Shown here piece after piece: positions 49,391 through 62,618 of a stretch of 64,000 nt of DNA. Origin of the DNA: Pterobdella sp. o SKG-2022 (Eukaryota > Annelida > Clitellata > Hirudinida > Piscicolidae). Within the stretch, counting starts at the first letter, position 1. Each line of letters begins with the position of its first letter. The notes under the pieces are model-generated. The model had not been told where the DNA came from. It made no database searches and saw only the letters and a list, made by a program, of their open reading frames with translations. The stretch lies in the NCBI GenBank assembly GCA_964035795.1, contig OZ038324.1, forward strand, positions 7,099,206 to 7,163,205, in the 5' to 3' direction. A program made the position numbers and the translations under genes.

Positions 49391-51913
49391 ATGTCTACTC
49401 TTTTGAAGGCATATATGTCAGTACTCCACCGACATCCCCTCAAAACACAAACAGTCACTTCTGGTTCAGTATAATTTGATTCAGACATTGAGAATTCACT
49501 GTAAAATCAATTTTATTTTTTCTAACATTCTAGAAATTTGAGCGTAATCTCGTTTAATTAGTGTTAATGTTTCGAATTTAATAAATATATTTATTTTTAA
49601 CTCAGAAAAAATTAAATATTTAATTTATTTTATGTTCATTAAATTAAATAAAATTTTAAAATTTAATTGTACTATATATTTAATATAAATTTTTACCAAA
49701 ATAACTTACTTAAAACAATTATCAAAATGCAGGTGTTTTAATGGGAGCAGGAGATGTGATATATCAAGTAGCATTTGAAAATAAAACTTCCATCAAAACA
49801 TATGACTTCCATAAGACTACTGCCTTCTTCGGAGTAGGACTATGCCTTGTGAGTTGATTTATTAACTATTTACCTACCCATCAATTTATCTTGTAATTTA
49901 ATTCAATTATTTACCCATTTTTTAATGTGTTTATCTATTCATTTATATGTTCTTTCCACCACCCAACTAATAACTTATTCATGTATTTCTCATAAGTAGA
50001 CCCCATATCCCTTAAGGGCCCAGTATTGGGTGTGTGGTTCAGGTTTCTTGAAACCAGATTCCCATCCACTCCTCGCAACCTCATAAAAAAACTTGCCATA
50101 GATCAGGTTCACATTAGTGATTATTTCAACCACTATTAAATTTCAGTCATTTAGTGCACCAGCTAACACTGGTAAAATACTTGATCATTAATTATAGCAG
50201 ATATACACATAAAATTCAATATTAGCATTTTCATCATTAACATTATGTTTATAGCTCTTTTTCCTCAGCAAAGAATGATTGATATGTGAATCACTAATTA
50301 AAACAATCAATGTACTTAACATAAGTAAACAGAACACAAATAGCTTAAACCCCCAAAATCGATCCATAACCAACTTCAACTGTATCAACCTAACTAATAA
50401 GTCCTTCATTCACTACAGACCTTTGCGGCTCCCACAGTGTTGTTTGGTCTGCTCAGCAGTCTCACCCTCACCACCACCTTTTCTGTAGAGAAGACCAAAC
50501 AAAAGTTGCATGATGTTAGTGATGAGTAAAAAATTAATAATGATAAAGTAATAATAATAAAAATAATAATAAAAGTTTTAATAATAATTATTATTATTGT
50601 TATTATTATTATTGTTATTTTTGTTGTTGTTGATTTGTAGGGCCGAAGAGCAGTAATGTTGATCAAGTCTATGATTAATTTAGAGAGGATACAGAAAGAA
50701 TTATTCGAAAGTTTTTAAAAATTAATTTACATTTATAATCTTTAAAAATCCTTTCATTTTCATGGTGGACTAATTTGTGTAAAAAACAATATTTACATTA
50801 GTTTTACTCCAATGTTTTGTTATGAGGTGAAGTCTTTCGAAAAGTTTATTTTAACAAATAATTATACCTCAGAACGGCTAACTTTGAGGTTCACGAATGA
50901 AAGGATAATGATGCGTTTAAATCATAAAAATTTAATTATAAAGACGATAAAGGATGATGATGATGATGATGAATGCGACTATAAACGATGATGAGGATGA
51001 TAATGATGATGATAATAAATGCATTATAAATTCACTTGCAGGAATATTTCACTGCCTTGAAGAGCAGCTATAAGGTGAGATATTTTATGACAAGTAATAA
51101 TAAATTTTTCATTATTTTTATTGTTTTTGTTGTTTTTTTTAAATATATCTCATATAGTGCTTCTTATATGCCAGTATTTATCTTATATGCTAGCTGTATT
51201 TATGATTTATTCATCATAATTGCTTCAATGTCACCCCATCTTCTATCATTACACCAATTCTGAATGTCATTTTGGACAAATTTTACAGTTTATAAATAGA
51301 ATTATGAATAAATTAAACTCGGCAAAAATTTCATAATCGAACGTTAACCTTCAGTCGAACGATTTTACTGTTTTTTCTAGGTTTCATTTATTATTTACAT
51401 ATCAGACGTATATAAATAATATAGAAAGGGTGTAATGATGTCCAAGCTGATGATTTATTGATTATTTCAATGTAAATCCCACTTTATCGTAGTGATGATT
51501 CATTGAAAATGTAAAGGCTATTTTATGATACACAGCTGTGGCCTGCAGTACAAATGATCAACTTCTACTTCACTCCGCTTAACTACAGGTCTGCCACGCT
51601 GTGAAGATGATGATGATGATGCTGGAAGTTTTGTGTTGTTGCTGTAGTGTTTTATAAGTTGGAGCTGGTATTGTTTTTCAATTGAGCTAGATAAATAGAT
51701 AGATAGGCTTTCTTTATTTTCTAGAGACTTTAAAATGAAATTATCATTATTTTTATCATTAATATTATTTTTTTGAAATAATCATTATCATTATTACTAC
51801 TAATATTACAAAACGCTTCATCCCACCACACCTCACTACACCACAGGGTTCTCGTTGTGAACATGGTATCCCTCTTTTGGAACACCTACCTCGCCTACAA
51901 AACCTCAACTTGA
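49391..51913 (+). CDS. MPV17: MPV17, mitochondrial inner-membrane protein
   Basis: Small membrane protein of the Mpv17/PMP22 family; in vertebrates it lies in the mitochondrial inner membrane and its loss depletes mitochondrial DNA. Seven exons: 49391-49463, 49733-49848, 50017-50106, 50419-50514, 51042-51074, 51536-51588, 51847-51913. They join exactly to 175 aa; human MPV17 is 176 aa. Family features: HRHPLKTQTVTSG at the N terminus, LMGAGDVIYQ (27-36), GPVLGVWFRFLE (64-75), FPSTPRNLIKKLAIDQ (~78-93), and the signature WPAVQMINFYFTPLNYR (138-154) before the last membrane segment VLVVNMVSLFWNTYLAY. Four hydrophobic segments fit the four-helix topology. The 11-codon exon 5 is unusually small but has good splice sites. 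The ATG is preceded by CACAG, so a 5' UTR intron is possible. AATAAA near 52572 could be its polyadenylation signal. Confidence 0.95.
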
Positions 51914-54900
51914 GTCTTAGAGAAATGGGAGGTGGTTGTGGTGCTTCTTTGAGGGTTTTATGATGATGGTGAGATGAGGGTTGTTTTGATGGTGAGGATG
52001 ATGGGGGTGATGATGATAAAATTGATAAAAATGATGATGATAATGATAGTTGGGTCTAGGATAAAGATGAGCTGGTGTTATAGAAGTTATAATGTGGGTT
52101 AGGATAATGATGATGGGTTAAATGGGGTTTTGATTTTAATGATGATGGGAGTAATGAAGAGGATAATCATGGTGATAATAATTATAAAGGGAATGCGTTG
52201 ATGTAAATTAACAAGATTTCATTATATGAATGCTGAAGCTCATATCATTAATTGCCATTGATCCATGTAGCATCAGTCTTTAGACAATTAAAACAAGTGT
52301 TTTACATCTTATATGAAATTCATTATTTCTATTATCAATTTCTTTTTCATGTTTTTTATCATCAGCATCATCATCTCTTTACGCCCATTTGCATCCTAGC
52401 ACTGGCCATCATCAACATTATTTTCGTTAGAAGCATTATTTATATTATTGATTTCCTTGGAAACCAGGTGTACAAACAGGTCATTTGTTGTCCATATTTA
52501 AGTTATCGTGCTGTTACTTGTTCATTGTCTATTTTATTGTCTTTATAATTCAATTTTTGAGTTTTTATTTCCAATAAAATTTTGTTGCTTGATTTAATTA
52601 AATATCAAATTTTCATACGTTTAACCCCATAAAGATAGGGCTACTAAGCCGATAATGATGATGGTGATGATGAGATTATTGAATAATTCTTCCATTATCA
52701 TTACCATTATTTTGTTACTGTATTGGCTTGATCAACTCATTTGTCACATTGCTATGATGAAATTTTAGAAATCATACTATCTTGTTTAGAGCACTTCAAT
52801 GTGTTACAATAAGTTGAAGAAAATCTAGGCGATATATATTCAGGCATAGTTATATCTTCAAACATTATACCATAAAATACCAACCTTGTTCCATTTATAC
52901 AAACCATCCGTAAACTGGTTGATATCACAACAAAAAAATGAGTATACGACCTATAATGTCCTGAAACAGAGATGCGTGTACATAACTTCATAGGGAGCGT
53001 TGAGCCATGAAGAGGTGCAGACTATTAAGGCACCGTGTAAACTTATTTTAATGTAATTATTAGTTTCATAGCTATAATGTCTTTGTGATGGAAATCAAAT
53101 CAATTGCTAATAATGGATACATTATTGTTTTTATTACGTTGATAAGACTGTGATAAAGGAATATATGTAACTTATTTTAAGTTTTTTTTTGGTTTACCCC
53201 TAATGTGGGAAATTCTATCATTATTATCTTCAAAAATATTTCTTTTAGTATGGAAATCTATGTTGTTATCGTTAAGATTTCACTGTTTTAACCAAAGTTG
53301 TTATTATTGTACTTTATTTAGATTTTCATAGTGAACTTTTGATCAATTTTATTGCTTTGTGGTATGTTATTCGACTGTTACTCGCCGTTATTCCATATGA
53401 CTAATTCAACCTTTCTGCAACCCCGAATATAACACTTTTTTAATTTCTGCGTTGTTTTTACTTTCATTTTATCGATAACGAGATTATAAATAGATTTATT
53501 ATCAATGGTTAAATTTTTTGAGAACATTTGCTTCAATGGTGGAATTGGTAATGGTTGAAGCTGGCTTGAAATAGTATGAATAATAAAAATAATAATTAAA
53601 ACAATAATGGAAAAAATAAAAAAAAAAGTAAGCATCTTTTAAACATTTAAAAAAACCAATATGAATAATAATAATAATAGAAAACAGCTGATGAATTTTC
53701 ATGGCAATTCGCCAACTTTTCGAAGTCTAAATACAAGAAATAACGCTACATATTTCGTCATTCGGTTGTTTGAGCATATTTTTGCATAAATATGAATAAC
53801 AATACCATTAATTATTATTATTATTTTCTTTTTATTTTTTTAATTTAATATTATTTTAATTTTTATAAAATTTTTAGCAAATTATTAATTATTATCATAA
53901 TTATTTATTTTTAATTTTATAACTAGACATAATAATATTTATCGGTTATTTTTGGGTTTGTGTTAATTAACCTCAATTTATTTTATTCCATTTTTCTAAT
54001 CCTACAATAATGTTAAAGCTTTGCGCGCAAATGACTATGAAAAGGATGAAAATACCCATTTTTTCCAAATATATTTTTAAAAGTTAATGTATATAAATTT
54101 ATCAGTTAATAATATTAATAATAAAAATATTAACAATAATAAGCTGCTTATAAGGGCTAGTCAAAAATAGATGAAAAGGGAATAATGTAACAAACCCCTA
54201 ATCAAAAATGTAACAAAAAAATAATTTCGAGCAAACAGAAGGTAAATATGTGTATTATGTAAAGCTCAACTAAAACCAAAAACCCCTATGGAAGAAATGA
54301 ATAAAAAAAAATAAAACCAATAATAAAAATAATAATATTTAATTTTCATGTATTTTTTGAAAATAATAATAGCATTAATCATATAGTTAGCAAAAAAATG
54401 ATATTACTAATGTTATCATTAAAAATTATAGTAATAAGAATGATATTATTGTTTTTCTTTATTAAAAATAATAATAATAATAAAAATAATAATAAACTAG
54501 TTGAAACTTTCAATGACACACCTAGACAAACAGAATGAAACACAAAGATCAATATACTAGAAAGAACCAATCTTTGCAACCATAGACAACCATACAAATA
54601 GTGATTCAAAAGGTTTAAATCTTATTATGACAATGTATTGTAACAACAATATCTATGAATAATGCGAAAATCCAATGATAATACATTGAAAATGTATATC
54701 AAATAGCATAATTCTCAACTCAATGCTATTATAGTTTTAAGCTCAGCTAAATATTAATTTACTCTTGAAGAATAATTTCATTATTATTCTTATTATTCAC
54801 GTTTATTGAAGAATAAAACTGTATTGAAGGGTATAAACAGATTCATTTAAAACTAATATCACCACGGTAGAAAAAAAAATGGGATTGCTAAAAAAAGATC

Positions 54901-57894
54901 GAAAAATATTATCTTCTAATAAAAACTCTTCCCATAAGTTTTTTCTTCAAATGCTTTTTTCTTTAAAACAGCTTTGATCTGTAATATAAACGGGTCTGTA
55001 TTGCTTTATTCACGTTTTATTCACATTGAAAATATTTATTAAATAACATTATCTGCTCTATCAATTACTTTTAATTTTTTTCCAATCTCATTCTTGAATA
55101 AAAAGCTTACCGCAACACTTATAACACTTTTAAAAGTTTCAAAGTTTTGCTTTTGAATTCTCAATCAGTTTTCTGACTGCATTAAGTGCTTATTTTTTGA
55201 TACCCTTTTCGCTTCATATTAACTAATATTTTTTGTTCAAAACACATGATAAAGTCTTATGATATGACTAAAAATATCGGAAGCTACAGCTATTTCGTGG
55301 TCTTAATTAATTTTTTAAAAACCTCTTAAATCGAAATGAGACTTTCAGATAATTGAAAACATTCAAGTGGCTCTAAAAAGTGACAAAATGCTGCAACATA
55401 ATAATTTTTGATTTTTCTAATCTCCAACTGTGGTTTTTTGATGGTTGATTGATTGATCTATGGGTACCAGTAAAATATAATTAATATAGAGACACATTGT
55501 TAACTACAAAAACATATATTGTTAATTAATTGATGGATCAGTTGATTGGATTGAGAACAAAGTTAATTGGTAGCTTCCTATCTATTTAATTTATGTATTT
55601 AAAAATAGGATTTGCGTAAAAATATATCGATTTTATTTGAATCATTATCGTTGTTGGAGGTTGAAATTTGATAGGAAATTTGATCAATTAATTTGCAAAA
55701 TGTTTATATTTAAAACCTAAACAGTTAAGTAGCATTCATTTGATCTGCAAAATTAATTAATAAAAGATATAAACAAAAACCACATTAAGATAATAGCTTG
55801 AGTTTATAATTATCAGTGTTACTATTTCTTTGCACTCCAAACCGTCTTCAGTTTTAATGCATGTTCAGCTCGAATGGTACGGCTTCGTATTTTATACTAT
55901 ATTTTTTAACTGTTGTGGAAACATAATATTTTAATTATTATTTAATAATTAAATTGAAAAAATTGATAATTGTTATATATAATTATAATTTTGTGCATAA
56001 TTTGTCTTTTTATACTGGAAGCATGCTTAAGGTGTGATTGTTATTTAAAAAGATTTAATTAAATCATCATCCAAACGCTTCAACTTTGACTTCACTGTTT
56101 TTAAGCTTTTTGATTGATTTAAATATTCAAATTTTTAGATTTCCTTAATTACCAGAGAACTTTTTCCAAGGATATTTACAGTGTTAAATAAGATTGAGAT
56201 TTGGATATTTATGTGGAGAAAAATATGTTTCAATATAGGAGCTATAAACTCAGCATAGTCTTGCTTTCATATGCATATAAATAAAACAAGAAGTGATTGA
56301 TAACCATCATTATAAAGAGATTTTCAAGGCCAGATATGGTGAAAAATGGATCAGTTCTTAATTTAATTATAGCTTGGAATAAATAAATATATGAAAATTT
56401 TTTTCTAAATTTTAACTTTGAAAGGTTTAATTTTTCTATTTTATTTTTTAAAATAATTTTTTAACATTTTCTCTACCTTGTTTTCACAAACAGCTTCCAG
56501 AACTATTTGAAAGCTAGATAAAAAATTACTTCTCTAAAATATATTTTTCACATATTAATTGATTAATGTGTTCAAACTGGTTCAAAAAATTATTTGGACC
56601 GAGCTTGAATGAAGGCTTGAAACGAGTTTAATAAAGAAATATGTGTTGCGTGGTCTACCACGCGAAATACACGTGCTCCGATCTTAAACAGGTTATAAAT
56701 TATTCGGCCTAGTCTTCTATATATTTATATTTCATACTAGCAATATTTTTCTTAAAATACAACTTATCGTATGATTTATTAAGAAGAGAATATTTTTGGT
56801 TTTCATAAAGGATAATTTTATATCAAATCCATTCGTCTCATTTTGTTGGCCAGGCAACTACATTAACATTTTATTATATAACTCACTAAACCATGATATC
56901 AAGACCACTTGAAAAGTGTATGAAGGTTCTGTGATAAGGTCAAAATAACTATAAGCAGATATTTATTTTATCTATTTTTTAAATTATTTAATTTTCAGTT
57001 TTTTTTTGGCATGTCATATCCTACTTTTTTGTTTATTAGAAAAAAAAATATTATTGAAAAATTGAATTTAATAATACATTTTAGGAAAAATCTCGCTTTT
57101 TAATGAAAATTACATTAAACTATAAATATTCAAAGCAGAATGATGAGTTTTATGTTAAACAACCTGTATTAACAAGCTTAAAGTTATAAATATGGGGAGC
57201 TGTGTATAATCTAACAAGGCTTTTATAAACTCTGATTGCAATGGTATAGCAATTGTATGTATGGCGCGATCCCTAAATTTAGGCTTATAAGGGTATGTGT
57301 ATTTCAGAGTGAATATAGTCTCGTTGTTATATAATGAGTATATATAAGCGAAAGTTCTTCGAATAGCTTGAATCTTCTACATAAATGTGCAGTGTTCGGT
57401 TGTGGACTCTGAGAGCTGATTACAATAACTTATTAGTTCGTTTTTATCTTAACTTAACTACTTACTACTGTTCTTAAACAAGAATTTTTGTCAAAAGCTT
57501 TACGAAATTTCTATAAATAATATTAAAAGCAAACTTTTTTATGAAAGCTAAACGTAGTTAATACAATTGGTTAACGAAAAATTATATTCAGGGAAACAAA
57601 ATTTTGAAATATCTTTTCGAATGTTTTGAGTTGTCTCTTGTTAGGTTGGTTTTGTTGGATATAACTTGTAATAAATCATTGTCAATCATGTAAAATTTAG
57701 GCTTTTTTTTACCATTTAAGCATTAAATAAAGTAATTGAGTCTTATGAATTAATGTTAAAATAATTCAGACAGATTAAAAGGCTTTCGAAAATAACCTTG
57801 ACCTACACATAAACAATCAATACACTACAAGCTTCATGATTAGCTGATACAAATTCTCTCACGCGGCATTATACCTTCGATGTAATGAACAAAA
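51914..57894. other. Intergenic region between MPV17 and the PP1 subunit gene
   Basis: AT-rich, with GATG-rich sequence at about 51950-52180 and A/T microsatellites near 53.6-54.5 kb. A splice-flanked hydrophobic frame at 52366-52467 and a GC-rich hairpin at 56642-56675 are treated as findings. Nothing else can be supported as a gene. Confidence 0.6.
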
Positions 57895-59076
57895 ATGACA
57901 TCAGTAAAAGCTCCTATTGCCATAACTACCAGAAACAACACTTTCAACTATGGCGATTATCTGCGCTCCGCAAGTCCTCCTGCCTTCAGCTTCACCTCTA
58001 TCCTTTCCTTAAATGACTTAGCCATTTTTGAACTGCCATACTTGAAACAAAAGGAAGAGAAGCAAGTTGAAGAAACGAGTAAAAAAGAACAAGAAATAGA
58101 GAAAATTAATAAAGTGGCTGAATCATTTGAAAAGAAAAACAAGACCAAAAAAAATAAAAATAACAAACATAAAAACACTTTCAAAAGATCACACGGAGCA
58201 TACGTAAAGTTCAAGAGAGTATGCAGAAAAAATGAACTTGACATGGCAACTTTTTGTAACAAAACGTCTACAGAAATTGTTTTTCCAGCCATCATTAACG
58301 CCACTTTTCCACCTTCGCCACTTGAGCGTACATTTAGCTGCCCCTCGAGAGCTTCTTTGAAGTTGAACGAGACCAAAGAAACGTGCGTTAAAAAAGTTTC
58401 CTTTGCTGACGACCTCGGCAAAGAACTAGTGCAAATAAAAATTTTCACTGATCCAGTATGCTCAAACAGGTCCAGAAGTTTCCCAAAAAATTCTCTAGAA
58501 TCACAGAATCAACTGAAACGTTCCAAAACTGAACGTGAAGTTTTAAAATTCACTCCAGAATTGATCAAGGAGCTCCAAGAAATAGAAAGAACAAAATTTG
58601 GGTTTTCTCCTATGTTTTCACAACCGATATATTGCGGAAAACTTATGCTTGAAAGATTAAACAATAAAATCGTTTCTCTCGAAAAAGCGGAAATAACAAA
58701 AATTCTGGTTCAAAATGGGGATGAACTCGGTGAAGAAATGCAGTTGGTAACCAGGGTGGCAGTCAAAAAGTTGTTTTCTTCAGCATCAACCAATGTGTTT
58801 CTGCGAATAACATGCGACAAATGGCACAGTTGGAAGGACGTGCAGGCAGAATTACAACCGTACAAAAAAATCTCAGATGATTTAGACTACCATGTTTATA
58901 AACTTTCCAAGACTTTGACGGAACTGCACACAGAATCTTCAACGTGTTACAGTGATAAAGATCAAGTGTACCCTACAAGCCTTGAATTTGCCATTTGTTA
59001 TAAAGACTTTTGCCAAGAAAAATGGGATAACAACAACACACAAAATTATAAATTCGTCCGTTTCACTTTTGATTAG
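57895..59076 (+). CDS. Protein phosphatase 1 glycogen-targeting subunit (PPP1R3 family)
   Basis: Intronless 393 aa protein that should tether PP1 catalytic subunit to glycogen, where it activates glycogen synthase and inactivates phosphorylase. The PP1-docking RVxF motif is KKVSFADDLG (KVSF at 167-170), the arrangement seen in vertebrate PPP1R3 proteins. The C-terminal CBM21 glycogen-binding module spans roughly 245-390: FSQP at its start, VFLRITCDKWHSWKDVQAEL as the central strand pair, then LEFAICYKDFCQEKWDNNNTQNYKF, including the WDNN..NY signature that contacts glycogen. The N-terminal third has a Lys/Glu-rich, probably coiled or disordered segment (51-97). Family members are often single-exon, as here. 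AATAAA lies 257 bp past the stop (59333). The specific orthologue (PPP1R3B/C/D/E type) is not resolved. Its 3' end abuts that of RPL18A. Confidence 0.92.
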   Translation: MTSVKAPIAITTRNNTFNYGDYLRSASPPAFSFTSILSLNDLAIFELPYLKQKEEKQVEETSKKEQEIEKINKVAESFEKKNKTKKNKNNKHKNTFKRSHGAYVKFKRVCRKNELDMATFCNKTSTEIVFPAIINATFPPSPLERTFSCPSRASLKLNETKETCVKKVSFADDLGKELVQIKIFTDPVCSNRSRSFPKNSLESQNQLKRSKTEREVLKFTPELIKELQEIERTKFGFSPMFSQPIYCGKLMLERLNNKIVSLEKAEITKILVQNGDELGEEMQLVTRVAVKKLFSSASTNVFLRITCDKWHSWKDVQAELQPYKKISDDLDYHVYKLSKTLTELHTESSTCYSDKDQVYPTSLEFAICYKDFCQEKWDNNNTQNYKFVRFTFD

Positions 59077-59332
59077 ATATTTACATAATATTGCTTCTAC
59101 TTTAACTTCTACATGAATTAATTCAAAAGTATTGACTGCACATTAATTTAAATCTATGGCCTTCACCACCTCACTGTATATTTGAAACTGTGATACGATT
59201 ATTTGATCTTATATAGGCGTAGACAGAAATAATTGCATCATTAACATCCCAATCATTTCTACTTTCGCCATTTAAAGATTTATAACGACTTATGCATAAT
59301 CTTTTGAAAAATTGGAGTTATATATTTTTACA

Positions 59333-59338
59333 AATAAA
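59333..59338 (+). terminator. Polyadenylation signal of the PPP1R3-type gene
   Basis: AATAAA on the plus strand, 257 bp after the stop codon and only 20 bp before the oppositely oriented signal of RPL18A. Confidence 0.6.
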
Positions 59339-59357
59339 TTAAAAATTGTTGACATCA

Positions 59358-59363
59358 TTTATT
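59358..59363 (-). terminator. Polyadenylation signal of RPL18A
   Basis: AATAAA on the minus strand, 55 bp after the RPL18A stop codon; a short 3' UTR is normal for ribosomal protein genes. Confidence 0.65.
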
Positions 59364-59417
59364 TGACTTTTGTCATACACTCCAATACAATCTATCACCA
59401 CTGTCCATCAAACAAGC

Positions 59418-61023
59418 TCAAAAGAAGGTGTGAGGTCTGGTGGTGGTGAAGCGAGGCCTGTGCAACTTCCTGTTAACTCTGTGTGGCAGAGGGAACTTGA
59501 TCTTTGAGTTGATGAACTGAGTGAGGTTCTTTGATCTCACCTGTGGATGTTGAAACATTAGCAAACCATTGTTCAAGCAGATTTAGAGCTTAATTCTAAA
59601 CTGTTAATTTATTAATATTTTTATTAAAAAAAAAACAACTAAAATCATATCAGACATCACAATGATCTCACACAAAATTAAATTAATGTCAAAAAATAAA
59701 TAATTAACTTGATTAAAAAGTAATTCAAAGTTAAAATTTTTTAAATTAATCCAATTTGATTATACTCCTGTACAAGTGCCAGTAACTGAGATTAAAAGCA
59801 GCAGGTCTAGATTATTGATACTACAATAATGCATAGAAGAAAATTATAATTGGAACAAGTTTTTATAGACTGCCAGCCCAAGCTAATGTACAACTTGCCT
59901 TGTTGTTGTTAACAAAAGAAAAAATGAGAATGATAACAGAATATCAGTTTGTTGACACCTTCTATAGATGCCTCAATTTAGAGAAACTATCTTTAGTGCA
60001 GTTTAACGTCATGATCAAGACAAAACATTATTAATAAAGAAAAACAACCAGATACCCCACTTAGTCATAAGCAATAGAATTCAAACACAAAAAAGCATAC
60101 AACCTTTGAAGCTGGAACTTCTTCAATGCGGATGATCTGGATGTTAGAGGCTCTAGCTCTGTGTCTTGATCCCATGTCTCTGTCTGTTGCCAATTTTATT
60201 TTTGATGAAAAATTTCTATTCATGCATTCTGAGGTTTTAAAACTACAGTCTAGTGATTAAAACTAATTTAAAAAATTTTCTTTTCTAAAATTTTCATAAC
60301 AAATAATTTTATACCAGTAATCATTTAATAAATATAAAAGAGCACAAAAAAATATTTAAAAAATGAAACATAACAGAGAAAGACATACAGCATTGAGTGA
60401 TGGCACCAGCAGGAGTAAGGTCTCTGTACTCACGGTGCATGTTGTGGGTGCCACTACGGGAATCATATCTCAACCACACTCCAAAGTTTTTGATTTTCAG
60501 AGGTTTCTTCTCGTGAATCTGTTTTAATTATTAGCGTTAATAGTTTCCTACACCTTCGAAAATAAATCAGTTTGACAGTATGATTTCCAATTACCTATAA
60601 TACTAGAATTACTTCTGCCAAACAAAACTTAGTTACCTGTTGACATTGCAGAATTTCTCCTTGAGTCTTCTTAACCTTCCTAAGGTAAGAACAATAGTAC
60701 CAGAATCTTGACTTGGCTTGAGCTCTGTCGGGAGCAAAAATCTTCATCTGGTAGATGGGAGGTGTCCTCATCTTGTCAGTTGGCATCATTCTGCCCAAAA
60801 CTTTGTATTCCTTCAACTAAAAATACAATAAAAATTTAGTATAAAATAATATTTTATGAATAAAACTATTATCGGCTATAACGTGCCGTAACAACCCGAA
60901 GAAAAGAATAACTTGTGGAATCGTTTTTATAGAAATTATAGGTTATTTAATTTTTCAAAAAAATTATACATTTTACGGCATATTTAGTTGAATTAATTTA
61001 CTCACATTTCCTCTGGCCTTCAT
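59418..61023 (-). CDS. RPL18A: 60S ribosomal protein eL20 (RPL18A)
   Basis: Component of the large cytosolic ribosomal subunit. Five minus-strand exons, 5' to 3': 61006-61023 (MKARGN only), 60637-60816, 60389-60518, 60104-60183, 59418-59540; they give 176 aa, the same length as human RPL18A. Family landmarks are [33 protein letters not shown], the KKTQGEI region, [27 protein letters not shown] (in two parts), [16 protein letters not shown] and the C terminus [13 protein letters not shown]. Exon 1 of only 18 coding bases is common in ribosomal protein genes. Splice sites are canonical GT/AG with phases 0, 0, 1, 0. A pyrimidine tract just upstream of the ATG could be a 5' TOP start. Confidence 0.97.
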
Positions 61024-62618
61024 TTTTACAAGTTTTAGGAAAAAGAAATTGTTTACCAAAAACACCTAAGTGACTAAGGTATTTTTTAAATTTTAAAAAT
61101 TTATTATAAACGAAAATCAATTTTTCCATACTTTCATTAAATTTAATTTGTTACTTTGAAAAAATATAAATAATATTTTTTATAAAATAACTCATAAACA
61201 AAAACTAGTTAATGCTATCAATTGATAATCAATGATGAATGCTTTATCAGCCTTTTTTAACTAGTGTCAAATTTAGTTAATAACACAAGTATTTCAACAT
61301 TCTACAATCCATGTGTATAGAAACGTGTTTGGTTTCCAAGAACCTCTGTATTTACACCAAGGTACATTTGCTTTATACAGTCAACGCTTATTTGATGCCT
61401 TGCTACCTAAATAGGGGAAGTTGTTGACACAAATTGAAATACATTTTTGTTTTTCATAATACAGTTGATATTCTTATATATAGATTTTTCAGTTGGTGAA
61501 GTAATTCATTTTTAGATTGATGTAAAAATTTCCAACTTGTCACCAAATGAGTTTGAAAGCAAAAAATACAAAAGCTTATAAGCAAAAAAATTTTCATTGA
61601 AACTTTTTTGATTTTGTATAAGTAGCGTATGCTAAATAGTTCAAAAATGTGTTGGATTCTAATGCAAACACCATAATTTTATCTCCCTAAGGCTTTATCC
61701 AGCAGAGTAGATGTAAAGAGAAAAAAGAGGCTGAAACAAGAACGCACCTTTGTTTGCTATATTCTATGTGAATAAAAATGAAATACAGTGGTATCCCTCC
61801 ACGATAAAACATATATTGACACGCCTTGCTCTAACATTTTTTCTGAAGTTGGCGCAAGATAAACATTGGTTGTGAACGAATTTAATGAAATTAATTAAAC
61901 TAAAATAAAAATCATTTTTGTTTACTAAAGATTTAAAAAAACTAGTTTTGAAACAAAAACCTGGTTTGCGATGATTGGTCATATGGATAGCCGTTGCATA
62001 AATTTATATGTCACTTAATTTAGACACAGTTTTATTTATTTGAAAAGACGATGTTGTAGATTGGATAAAAAAAACATAAAATATCGTATTTCAATGCATT
62101 AATAATTTGTTATTCTTTCATTTTATTTTTAGTTTTAGGTCCCAATTTTGTTATTCTCGATAGTTTATGTTTTCTTCTTCACTAAAACATCAATGAAGTT
62201 ATTTCAATGATGAGGGAAATTTCAAGTGTTTCAAATAGAAATAAAATTTAGAAGCTATCAAATGTCAGTAACTAATAGAATGGAAACTTGTTGCATGCTT
62301 AGAATGTGACCTGATAACATCACTCAAATAGCGATATAAAAACTCTATTGATTACAAAAATAAACTAAAAATTGACACATTTGGCATATTTCAATAAATT
62401 TTCATAACGAAAATTCCAAATTAGCGTGTAACGAGGTTTTGTGTACTTAGCTTATTATTTAAGCCACACTCGTCAAATAGTAAAAGTTAACATATTCTAT
62501 AATTTATGCAAATAGAATATATTGGTTTCGTCGTAAAATAATGAAAAAACTTGATTTCTAATTTATAATAAAAAATTTGGTAAGTTATCTTTGCTGTTAA
62601 AAGTTAAAGTTCACTCAA
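61024..62618. other. Divergent intergenic region between RPL18A and HMGCL
   Basis: About 1.6 kb between two start codons on opposite strands, so it should hold both promoters. Apart from the TOP-like tract no motif is clear; small open frames have no family resemblance. Confidence 0.6.
61038..61045 (-). promoter_or_regulatory. Candidate 5' TOP transcription start of RPL18A
   Basis: Minus strand reads CTTTTTCC within TTTCTTTTTCC, 14 to 22 bases upstream of the ATG. A C followed by pyrimidines is the classical TOP start of ribosomal protein mRNAs, which links translation to TOR signalling in animals. The position gives a plausibly short 5' UTR; this is inferred, not shown. Confidence 0.4.

Noticed and set aside
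57957..58448. 163-codon minus-strand frame
   Set aside because: Antisense of the PPP1R3-type coding sequence; the plus strand carries the RVxF motif and CBM21 module.
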